Assembly (NCBI RefSeq): GCF_001905845.1
Contig: NZ_LIVZ01000016.1
Coordinates: forward strand, 1-64,000
Source of the DNA: Streptomyces sp. TSRI0107
GTDB lineage: Bacteria; Actinomycetota; Actinomycetes; Streptomycetales; Streptomycetaceae
Direction: 5' to 3'
DNA: 64,000 bases
Shown: piece by piece, positions 23,382-30,416 of the stretch
Position numbering within the stretch: the first letter of the stretch is position 1
Layout of the letters: every line of letters starts with the position of its first letter
Position numbers and translations under genes: made by a program
The notes under the pieces: generated by a model
The model's database searches: none
Told to the model about the DNA's origin: nothing
The model's input: only the letters and a program-made list of their open reading frames with translations

Positions 23382-24478
23382 GTGAGCGACGGAGGGGGCT
23401 GGGCCGCGGTCTCGGCGCACTGATCCCTGCGGCCCCGACCGAGAAGACGCCGGCGCAGGCCGCGGTGGGGGGTGCCGCGTCGACGTCTCCCACGGCGGTG
23501 CCGGTACTCACCACCGACCGCGGGGTGGCCGCTGCGAAGGTGGCCACGCTGCCGCCTGTTTCACGTGAAACCGAAGAGCCGTCGATCAACGGCGCCGTGG
23601 ACGTGCCCGCTCCTCCCATGGGCGCCCACTTCGCCGAGATCCCGCTCGATGCCATCAAGCCGAACCCGCGGCAGCCGCGTGAGGTCTTCGACGAGGACGC
23701 GCTGGCCGAGCTGGTCACCTCCATCAAGGAGGTCGGGCTGCTCCAGCCGGTCGTGGTGCGGCAGCTGGGCGCCGGGCGTTACGAGCTCATCATGGGTGAG
23801 CGGCGCTGGCGTGCCTGTCGCGAGGCCGGCCTGGAAGCGATCCCGGCGATCGTGCGGGCGACCGAGGACGAGAAGCTCCTCCTGGACGCGCTGCTGGAGA
23901 ACCTGCACCGGGCCCAGCTGAACCCGCTGGAGGAGGCGGCTGCCTACGATCAGCTGCTGAAGGACTTCAACTGCACGCACGACCAGCTGGCGGACCGTAT
24001 CGGCCGGTCCCGCCCGCAGGTCTCCAACACGCTGCGTCTGCTGAAGCTCTCCCCGGCGGTCCAGCGCCGGGTGGCCGCGGGGGTGCTCTCCGCCGGTCAT
24101 GCCCGGGCTCTGCTCTCGGTCGAGGACTCGGAGGAGCAGGACCGGCTGGCTCACCGGATCGTGGCCGAGGGGCTGTCCGTGCGGGCCGTCGAGGAGATCG
24201 TGACCCTGATGGGATCTCACCCTAAGACCGCTCAGCGGCCGAAGGGCCCTCGGGCCGGCTCGCTGGTGTCCCCGGCGCTGAATGATCTCGCGACCCGGTT
24301 GTCCGATCGCTTCGAGACGCGGGTGAAGGTCGACCTCGGTCAGAAGAAGGGCAAGATCACCGTCGAGTTCGCCTCGGTGGAGGACCTTGAGCGGATCCTC
24401 GGCACGCTGGCTCCGGGTGAGGGACCGGTGCTGCAGAAGAGCCTGCTGGAGAGCGACGACGAGGAGTCGGAGGCCTGA
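23378..24478 (+). CDS. parB: chromosome-partitioning protein ParB
   Basis: 366 aa from GTG at 23378, overlapping the parA stop (GTGA). It is a CTP-dependent clamp that loads at parS and spreads. The order is N-terminal ParA-activating peptide ([14 protein letters not shown]), a linker with V-S-R-E-T imposed by an internal parS, the CTP-binding domain ([59 protein letters not shown]), the helix-turn-helix DNA-binding domain ([17 protein letters not shown]) and the C-terminal dimer domain (about 305-360). Target sites in this window are the 14 parS listed. Confidence 0.98.
   Translation: MSERRRGLGRGLGALIPAAPTEKTPAQAAVGGAASTSPTAVPVLTTDRGVAAAKVATLPPVSRETEEPSINGAVDVPAPPMGAHFAEIPLDAIKPNPRQPREVFDEDALAELVTSIKEVGLLQPVVVRQLGAGRYELIMGERRWRACREAGLEAIPAIVRATEDEKLLLDALLENLHRAQLNPLEEAAAYDQLLKDFNCTHDQLADRIGRSRPQVSNTLRLLKLSPAVQRRVAAGVLSAGHARALLSVEDSEEQDRLAHRIVAEGLSVRAVEEIVTLMGSHPKTAQRPKGPRAGSLVSPALNDLATRLSDRFETRVKVDLGQKKGKITVEFASVEDLERILGTLAPGEGPVLQKSLLESDDEESEA
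23558..23571. other. parS: parS site inside parB
   Basis: A perfect GTTTCACGTGAAAC in the parB linker-coding region, encoding P-V-S-R-E-T-E. Confidence 0.95.
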
Positions 24479-24510
24479 GCCTTCGCCAAGTGCGTTCTTT
24501 GATCGTGCGC

Positions 24511-24561
24511 GTGCGGGCCGTGTCCGGTGTGTACCGGAACACGGCCCGCACTTTGCTTTTT
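24511..24561 (+). terminator. strong terminator after parB
   Basis: GTGCGGGCCGTGT pairs with ACACGGCCCGCAC (24511-24551), with an inner CCGG/CCGG pairing, followed by TTTGCTTTTT. It lies inside the long frame that runs into the next gene, which supports the later start of that gene at 24629. Confidence 0.9.
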
Positions 24562-24628
24562 GGCGGTATCGATGGAATCGCTTCGTGGATACGATGCGTT
24601 CGGGTATAGGAAGCGAGGAACAGCCTTC

Positions 24629-25246
24629 ATGGGGCGTCGGCTCGTACCGCTCACGCTGGACAACCTTCAGGATCTTCCCCAGCGCTGCCGCACGTGTGTC
24701 TTCTGGGAGTTGGACCCGGTCAGCGGCGAGGCCGCGGTCAGGGCGGGTACCGCCGCGACGGAGAAGGAGTCCTGGATCTCCGCGGTCCTGCTGGACTGGG
24801 GCTCCTGCGGCCGGGTCGTGTATGTCGACGACGTTCCGGTGGGCTACGTGCTCTACGCGCCTCCGGCCTATGTGCCCCGCTCCACGGCCTTCCCCACCAG
24901 CCCGGTGTCGCCTGACGCGGTGCAGCTGATGACGGCGTTCATCATGCCGGGCTACCAGGGGCAGGGGCTGGGCCGGGTGATGGTGCAGACGGTGGCCAAG
25001 GATCTGCTGAGACGCGGCTTCAAGGCGATCGAGGCGTTCGGTGACGCGCGCTGGAAGGAGCCGGCCTGTCTCCTGCCCGCCGACCATCTTCTGGCCGTGG
25101 GCTTCAAGACCGTCCGGCCGCACCCCGCGCATCCCCGGCTGCGGCTGGAGCTGAGGACGACGCTCTCCTGGAAGGAAGACGTGGAGATGGCGTTGGACCG
25201 GCTTCTGGGGGCCGTACAGAAGGAGCCGGTGCTGAGGCCGTTGTAG
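24629..25246 (+). CDS. GNAT-family N-acetyltransferase
   Basis: 205 aa from ATG at 24629 with GAGGAA 8 bases upstream; the frame opens at 24527 but that lies in the parB terminator. A GNAT fold is indicated by the acetyl-CoA motif PGYQGQGLGRVMVQTVAKDLLRRG (about 110-135) and the preceding strand. Two Cys at CRTCVFWE near residue 20 and a C-terminal 'ERP-type' helix (SWKEDVEMALDRLLG) make it a distinctive parB-linked subfamily in Streptomyces. The substrate is unknown. It is convergent with trxA across a hairpin and a parS. Confidence 0.85.
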   Translation: MGRRLVPLTLDNLQDLPQRCRTCVFWELDPVSGEAAVRAGTAATEKESWISAVLLDWGSCGRVVYVDDVPVGYVLYAPPAYVPRSTAFPTSPVSPDAVQLMTAFIMPGYQGQGLGRVMVQTVAKDLLRRGFKAIEAFGDARWKEPACLLPADHLLAVGFKTVRPHPAHPRLRLELRTTLSWKEDVEMALDRLLGAVQKEPVLRPL

Positions 25247-25292
25247 GGCGGGCTCCCGACGGGGGGCTTCTCTCAGCGGTGCTTCGACCATA

Positions 25293-25326
25293 CGAATGGG
25301 CCAGCCCTTTCGGGCTGGCCCATTCG
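25293..25326. terminator. bidirectional terminator with adjacent parS
   Basis: CGAATGGGCCAGCCC and GGGCTGGCCCATTCG form a perfect 15-bp stem with a TTTC loop between convergent genes. A parS starts 2 bases after it. Confidence 0.9.
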
Positions 25327-25327
25327 T

Positions 25328-25341
25328 GTTTCACGTGAAAC
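25328..25341. other. parS: parS site between the GNAT gene and trxA
   Basis: A perfect GTTTCACGTGAAAC adjacent to the terminator stem, 21 bases from the trxA stop. Confidence 0.95.
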
Positions 25342-25362
25342 GTCGCTCGTTCCCGTGGGAGG

Positions 25363-25695
25363 TCACTCGGCGATGAAGTCCTCGAGGTCGCGGATGATCG
25401 CGGCCTTCGGCTTGGCGCCGACGATGGTCTTGGCGACCTCGCCGCCCTGGTAGACGTTCAGGGTCGGGATCGACATGACGCCGTACTTGGCCGCCGTACC
25501 CGGGTTCTCGTCGATGTTGAGCTTGACGACCTCGATCTTGTCGCCGTACTCGGCGGCGATCGCCTCAAGGGACGGGGCGATCTGGCGGCACGGACCGCAC
25601 CAGGCGGCCCAGAAGTCCACCAGGACGGGCTTGTCGTTCTTGAGGACGTCCTGCTCGAAGGAGTCGTCGGTCACGTTCTTGAGGGTGCCGGCCAC
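25363..25695 (-). CDS. trxA: thioredoxin
   Basis: 110 aa from GTG at 25695, with AAGGAG upstream. The disulfide motif WCGPC has Cys33 and Cys36. The cis-proline segment MSIPTLNVYQGGE and the FWAAWC context are typical of small soluble thioredoxins. It reduces cytoplasmic disulfides with electrons from TrxB, the gene just upstream (37 bases). A longer reading to 25887 runs through trxB and is rejected. Both are expected to be induced by disulfide stress through the promoter before trxB. Confidence 0.97.
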   Translation of the reverse strand: MAGTLKNVTDDSFEQDVLKNDKPVLVDFWAAWCGPCRQIAPSLEAIAAEYGDKIEVVKLNIDENPGTAAKYGVMSIPTLNVYQGGEVAKTIVGAKPKAAIIRDLEDFIAE

Positions 25696-25732
25696 GGCGG
25701 GCTCCTTAACTGATTGTGCGTGGGGATGAGGG

Positions 25733-26704
25733 TCAGACAGTGGTCTTCTCGGGCTCGGCCTGCTGCTCGGTGTCCGCGAGGGCGGCCAGGAAGCGCTCGG
25801 CGTCGAGGGCGGCGGAGCAGCCGGTGCCGGCCGCGGTGATCGCCTGGCGGTAGGTGTGGTCCACCACGTCACCGGCGCCGAAGACACCGGTGAGGTTGGT
25901 CCGGGTGGACGGAGCGTCCACCTTCAGGTAGCCCTCCTCGTCCAGGTCGAGCTGGCCCTTGAACAGCTCCGTTCGCGGGTCGTGGCCGATCGCGATGAAC
26001 AGGCCGGTCACCGGCAGGTCCGAGAGCTCGCCGGTCTTGACGTTGCGCAGCTTCAGGCCGGACAGCTTCTGGTCGCCCTGGACCTCGGCGACCTCGCTGT
26101 CCCAGACGAACGTGATCTTCGGGTCGGCGAAGGCGCGCTCCTGCATCGCCTTGGAGGCGCGCAGGGTGTCCCGGCGGTGGACGATCGTCACGGACTTGGC
26201 GAAGCGCGACAGGAAGGTGGCCTCCTCCATCGCGGTGTCGCCGCCGCCGATGACGGCGATGTCCTGGTCCTTGAAGAAGAAGCCGTCACAGGTGGCGCAC
26301 CAGGAGACACCGCGGCCGGAGAGCGCGTCCTCGTTGGGCAGCCCGAGCTTGCGGTGCTGGGAGCCGGTGGCGACGATGACGGCCTTCGCCTGGTGGACCG
26401 TACCGGCGGTGTCGGTGACGGTCTTGATCTCACCGGTCAGGTCGACGGAGACGATGTCGTCCGGGACGAGCTCGGCGCCGAAGCGCTCGGCCTGGGCGCG
26501 CATGTTGTCCATGAGCTCAGGGCCCATGATGCCGTCCTGGAAGCCCGGGAAGTTCTCCACCTCGGTGGTGTTCATCAGCGCACCGCCCGCGGTGACGGCG
26601 CCCTCGAAGACCAGCGGCTTCAGCGACGCGCGCGCGGTGTACAGCGCCGCGGTGTAGCCGGCGGGCCCCGAGCCGATGATGATCACGTTACGGACGTCGC
26701 TCAC
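25733..26704 (-). CDS. trxB: thioredoxin-disulfide reductase
   Basis: 323 aa from GTG at 26704 with GAGGAA upstream. It is an NADPH- and FAD-dependent reductase of thioredoxin. The FAD-binding motif is [16 protein letters not shown] (11-26), the redox pair is CATC (Cys136/Cys139), the NADPH-binding motif is [12 protein letters not shown] (about 155-166), and the second FAD motif is GVFGAGDV near the C-terminus. It is first in the trxB-trxA unit. A sigma-R type promoter lies 72-98 bases upstream. Its place between trxA and the anti-sigma gene matches the mycobacterial parB-trxC-trxB2-sigM region. Confidence 0.98.
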   Translation of the reverse strand: MSDVRNVIIIGSGPAGYTAALYTARASLKPLVFEGAVTAGGALMNTTEVENFPGFQDGIMGPELMDNMRAQAERFGAELVPDDIVSVDLTGEIKTVTDTAGTVHQAKAVIVATGSQHRKLGLPNEDALSGRGVSWCATCDGFFFKDQDIAVIGGGDTAMEEATFLSRFAKSVTIVHRRDTLRASKAMQERAFADPKITFVWDSEVAEVQGDQKLSGLKLRNVKTGELSDLPVTGLFIAIGHDPRTELFKGQLDLDEEGYLKVDAPSTRTNLTGVFGAGDVVDHTYRQAITAAGTGCSAALDAERFLAALADTEQQAEPEKTTV

Positions 26705-26775
26705 GGCTTGATTCCTCGTCTCTGGACGGCGTCGTTTGACCGGTGGGAGCTCCTTTCAGAACTCTCACCCCACCC

Positions 26776-26802
26776 AACGGATCCTAAGGGGCGCGCATTC
26801 CC
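26776..26802 (-). promoter_or_regulatory. sigma-R-type promoter of trxB-trxA
   Basis: On the minus strand GGGAAT (26797-26802) and GTT (26776-26778) are separated by exactly 18 bases, the known S. coelicolor sigma-R consensus. The start of transcription would fall about 65 bases before the trxB GTG. In Streptomyces trxBA is an established thiol-stress target of sigma-R/RsrA. Confidence 0.8.
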
Positions 26803-26889
26803 GTTGTGTCCGGGCACACGGGCGGGTGACCGCTATACGAGACGGGCTCCACGAGCCGTGAAGATCAGGGCCGTGTGGAGCAGTGGACG

Positions 26890-27837
26890 TCAGGAACGCT
26901 CGTAGGAGTGCTCCAGCAGGACCTTCGCCGTGGCCGGTGAAGGCTGGTCCACACAGGTGGACTCCACGATGTAGGCGGTCACCCGTGAGGAGTCGCCGGG
27001 GTCGGTCAGGACGACGAGGAGGACGTCCGTCCCCTTGTAGACGCCTGGCTTGCTCGCCAGGGCCGGCTCGTCGCGTCCGATGCCCTGCTGGACGCACTCG
27101 GGGACGTCGACCGTGGGCTTCTTGAGGACACGGGGCTGCTCGGAGCCGGGGGCCGACGCGACGCCCCACTCCGGAGTGCGGGAGCCGTCCCGCGGCGTGT
27201 GCTTCTGCGTCAGGAGATCGGCGACCTGGTTCTCCAGCCGTCCCTCGGAGAAGGTGTCCACGGCGGTGGTCTGCCGTTCCTGGGCAGGCGTGTCCGGCTG
27301 GGTACCGGTCAGCGAAGTCCACAGCACGGAGCCCAAACCGAGAGCAGCCGCCGAGAGGACGGCGCCCAGGGCAACGGTCCTGCGACGGCCGCTCCGCTTG
27401 CGTTCCTTGCGGCCCGGACCTGTGGAGGCGGCGCGGGCGCGCCCGGCCGGACGGTCTGCCGCTGCCGATGTTTCACGTGAAACATGGGTGCTGCCATCGG
27501 CCTCGGACGGGCCGTGAGGCACGTCCACCGCCTCCTGCTGTGCAGCGCTGCTGCCGGCTTCCTCGGGTGCTTCGGACGCCGTGGCGCTGAGCAGTGCCTC
27601 CGCGGCGAGGGCGGCATCGATCCGGCCGGCGACATCCGCGGGCATGCGCGGAGGCCCCGGCAGCGTGCCGAGCAGACCCCGGATCTCCTCCAGGGAGGCG
27701 TAGACGTCGGCACACAGCTCGCAGTCGTCCAGATGCCGTCGGACGTCCGTTGTGCGGGACGGGGGGAGCAGGCCTTCGGCGAGGTCGGAGATCTCGGTGA
27801 CGTCCGGGTGCCCGGCCGTGTCCGTCGTTGATGTCAC
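26890..27837 (-). CDS. zinc-finger anti-sigma factor, membrane-anchored, partner of SigM
   Basis: 315 aa from GTG at 27837, overlapping the sigM stop (GTGA). The cytoplasmic N-terminus has the anti-sigma signature H35-x3-C39-x2-C42 (RRHLDDCELC). A disordered linker (about 85-150) includes V-S-R-E-T at 119-123, encoded by a parS. One membrane helix follows (about 154-176). The outer domain (180-315) has two Cys (VPECVQQG and ESTCVDQP) that could form a disulfide and sense the envelope. It is the counterpart of the small mycobacterial anti-SigM protein by position. The redox or envelope signal is inferred. It is co-expressed and coupled with sigM. Confidence 0.88.
   Translation of the reverse strand: MTSTTDTAGHPDVTEISDLAEGLLPPSRTTDVRRHLDDCELCADVYASLEEIRGLLGTLPGPPRMPADVAGRIDAALAAEALLSATASEAPEEAGSSAAQQEAVDVPHGPSEADGSTHVSRETSAAADRPAGRARAASTGPGRKERKRSGRRRTVALGAVLSAAALGLGSVLWTSLTGTQPDTPAQERQTTAVDTFSEGRLENQVADLLTQKHTPRDGSRTPEWGVASAPGSEQPRVLKKPTVDVPECVQQGIGRDEPALASKPGVYKGTDVLLVVLTDPGDSSRVTAYIVESTCVDQPSPATAKVLLEHSYERS
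27470..27483. other. parS: parS site inside the anti-sigma gene
   Basis: A perfect GTTTCACGTGAAAC in the linker region, encoding H-V-S-R-E-T-S on the minus strand. Confidence 0.95.
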
Positions 27838-28553
27838 GCTCGCCCACCTCCGCCCTTCACAGCAGCTGAATCGCTCGGCCCGGCATCCTGTGGTCCCGCA
27901 TCGTGCGGTCCCGCTGCCGGTGGGACGGATGTCCCCTGCGTCCGGTTCCGCTCCTCACCCGGTTGCCTGCCGGAACCGGTGTTTTCCGGCCTCAGATGGG
28001 TGAGCAGCGGCAGAAGTCTCGCTCTGCCACGAGCACAGCGGCTCTTCACCGTGCCGGTCGGCACATCGAGGACGCGGGCCGCCTCGGCGACCGGGTAGCC
28101 CTGCATGTCGACGAGGACGAGGGCGGCCCGCTGCTCGGCGGGGAGCGTGCCGAGTGCCTCCAGGAGCTGGCGGTGCAGATCGTTGCGCTCCGCCGGTTCC
28201 GAGGCCGACTCGTGCGGCTCCAGCAGTTGCTCCAGCCGCTCGGTGTCGTCGACAGGAGCGGTCTTGCGTGAGGCGGCCTTGCGGACGCGGTCCAGGCAGG
28301 CGTTCACCGTGATCCGGTGCAGCCAGGTCGTGACGGCCGACTTGCCCTGGAAGGTGTGGGCGGCCCGGAAGGCGGAGACGAGGGCGTCCTGCACCGCGTC
28401 GGCCGCCTCCTCGCGGTCGCCCAGGGTGCGCAGGGCTACAGCCCACAGCCGGTCACGGTGGCGGCGGACGAGCTCGCCGAAGGCGTCGGGGTCGCCGGCG
28501 ACGTGACGCGCCAGGAGGACCTCGTCAGGTGCATCGTGATGGTCGCTCTGCAC
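27834..28553 (-). CDS. sigM: ECF RNA polymerase sigma factor, SigM type
   Basis: 239 aa from GTG at 28553. Region 2 is at about 12-90 (DAFGELVRRHRDRLWAVALRTLGDREEAADAVQDALVSAF in pieces; TWLHRITVNACLDRVRK), and region 4 at about 125-180 (LPAEQRAALVLVDMQGYPVAEAARVLDVPTGTVKSRCARGRARL in pieces). A C-terminal tail of about 55 residues (GPHDAGPQDAGPSDSAA) is disordered and unusual for ECF factors. The family name rests on position beside trxB and murJ as in Mycobacterium. It starts 18 bases after the pseudokinase stop and is coupled to its anti-sigma partner. Confidence 0.92.
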   Translation of the reverse strand: MQSDHHDAPDEVLLARHVAGDPDAFGELVRRHRDRLWAVALRTLGDREEAADAVQDALVSAFRAAHTFQGKSAVTTWLHRITVNACLDRVRKAASRKTAPVDDTERLEQLLEPHESASEPAERNDLHRQLLEALGTLPAEQRAALVLVDMQGYPVAEAARVLDVPTGTVKSRCARGRARLLPLLTHLRPENTGSGRQPGEERNRTQGTSVPPAAGPHDAGPQDAGPSDSAAVKGGGGRA

Positions 28554-28571
28554 GCCCCCGCCCCCGCCCTT

Positions 28572-30278
28572 TCAGCTGGTCACCTTGATGTCGACGACCC
28601 TGCCGCGGTACTCGCCGGTGTCCGCCTGGAGCGGCAGCTCGGTCAGCCAGACCAGCAGGTACCGGGACTCGAGCTTCTTGTCCGGCTTCAGCTGGACCGT
28701 GGTGCCGGTGCCGTCGGCGACCTTCGTGTAACCGTCGAAGCTCTGCGGCTGCGTCTCCCCGTCCGCGGCGCGCAGTTCGACCGACGTGCTGCCCACGAAG
28801 GTGACGGTGACGTTCCCGACCTCCTGGACCTTGCCGAGGTCGAGGATGACGCCGACGCCGGACTTCAGGTTGCCGAACTTGGCGCCCAGGTAGTAGTCCG
28901 TCTGCCAGTAGGTGCCGGAAGCGCTGTCGTAGACCTTGCCTATGTCGCCGGGCTTCTCGGAACCGTCGGAGCCGAACGGGTCGAAGTCCTTGGCGCCCTG
29001 GATCGCGATGGGCTGCGGCTTCTTCGGCTTCTCGACGTTGTTGTCGTCGCCGTCCGTGGTCTGTGTCTGGTTCGGGTCGTCGGCCTTGCCGCCCTGGTCC
29101 ATCAGGGCGTCCGCGAGCTGCCAGCTGCCCAGTCCCAGGGCGGCGATCAGCAGGGCCGAGACGGCCCACTTCAGCGCCTTTCCGGTACGGCTCTGCAGCG
29201 GGGGCGGCGGGGCGGGGACCGGCTGGGTGACGCCCGGGTGCGGCGCGGTGCGGCCGTACGTGCCCTGCTGGTAGGTCGTCCGCTGGTACTCGGGCGGCGC
29301 GGTGAACGCCGGCTCCGGCGGGCGGATGCGAGGCATCTCGCTGATCGCCTTGACCAGTTCCTCGGGCGTGGTGCAGGGCGACTCGTGCCGGGACGCGGTC
29401 GCGCCGTCGTTGGCGAGCGCGCGCATGGCGAGCTCCGACAGGCCGCGGTGGACACCGGCGCGCACCTGGTCCGGCGGGATCAGCCCGATGTCCTTGGGCA
29501 GCCCGGACAGGCCGTAGGCGTCGCTCTCGTACGGCCAGCGCTGGGTGAGCGTGGCGTACAGAAGGGCGCCGATGGCCTCGGTGTCGGAGCGCTGCGGGGT
29601 GTCGGAGCTGATGCCGCGCAGGGCGGCGTTCACGGCGAGGCCGCGGATGCGCCACTGCCCGGTGGACGTGCGCAGCACGGCGTTCGGGTTCAGGCGCAGA
29701 TGGGCGAGGCCCTCGCGGTGCGCGGCGGCCATGGCCGAGGAGAGCTGGCTGACCATCTGGTACGCGTCGTGCGGCTCCAGCGGTCCGGCGGAGAGCAGCG
29801 TGGTCAGCTCCGTCGCGTCGGGCAGCCATTCATGGACGACGTAGACGAGATCGTTCTCCTCGACGGCGTCCAGGACCTGGACGAACCGGGGGTCGCCCAG
29901 CAGGGCGGAGGAGCGGGCGGCGGCCAGGACGGAACGGGCCCGTGTGTGGTCCGCGGGCAGCACGTGAACGCCGACGGCTCGGCGAAGTTTCTCGTCGACC
30001 GCGCGCCAGCTGCTGAAACCGTCCAGTCGGGTGACGCACTCCTCCAGCCGGTAGCGTCTGGCGAGCTTGTGGCCGCTGTGCAGCTCGGGCGGCGAGGCCT
30101 TCTTCCCGGGACCCTCGGTCCCTCCACTCCCCTGTGCCTCGTCCGGTTCCGTGTTCCGCTCCCGCTTCTGGGCCACCCCGTCGGCCGTGGACTGGTCCGC
30201 CTGGTCCGCCTTGGCGGTCAGCGACTCTTCGCCGCTGTTGTCTGCCACGTCGACGGCAGCCGTGCTCCGTTCCGCCAC
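28572..30278 (-). CDS. membrane pseudokinase with extracellular carbohydrate-binding-like domain
   Basis: 568 aa from GTG at 30278, chosen for AGGAACG just upstream; the frame extends to 30374 without a site. A Ser/Thr-kinase-like fold spans about 75-295. The catalytic loop, where HRD...N is expected, reads HLRLNPNAVLR, and the DFG position reads RGL, so phosphotransfer is not expected. A Pro-rich linker (about 320-365) precedes one membrane helix (about 371-392). An outer C-terminal beta domain (about 430-568) resembles galactose-binding/discoidin folds. In Mycobacterium the same pieces are fused to MurJ (Rv3910), where the phosphorylated pseudokinase recruits FhaA. Here they form a separate gene just downstream of murJ. 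Confidence 0.85.
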   Translation of the reverse strand: MAERSTAAVDVADNSGEESLTAKADQADQSTADGVAQKRERNTEPDEAQGSGGTEGPGKKASPPELHSGHKLARRYRLEECVTRLDGFSSWRAVDEKLRRAVGVHVLPADHTRARSVLAAARSSALLGDPRFVQVLDAVEENDLVYVVHEWLPDATELTTLLSAGPLEPHDAYQMVSQLSSAMAAAHREGLAHLRLNPNAVLRTSTGQWRIRGLAVNAALRGISSDTPQRSDTEAIGALLYATLTQRWPYESDAYGLSGLPKDIGLIPPDQVRAGVHRGLSELAMRALANDGATASRHESPCTTPEELVKAISEMPRIRPPEPAFTAPPEYQRTTYQQGTYGRTAPHPGVTQPVPAPPPPLQSRTGKALKWAVSALLIAALGLGSWQLADALMDQGGKADDPNQTQTTDGDDNNVEKPKKPQPIAIQGAKDFDPFGSDGSEKPGDIGKVYDSASGTYWQTDYYLGAKFGNLKSGVGVILDLGKVQEVGNVTVTFVGSTSVELRAADGETQPQSFDGYTKVADGTGTTVQLKPDKKLESRYLLVWLTELPLQADTGEYRGRVVDIKVTS

Positions 30279-30416
30279 CGTCGTTCCTGCCTCCCCATCC
30301 ATCGCGCGCCGTACGACCCCGTGCGCGCCGTCCGACGCCGAAACCAATTGTGCCCACAGTCCGCCGCTATGCACGACACACGGCGGCGGACGATGGTTGT
30401 GCGCGTACCCCCCGTC

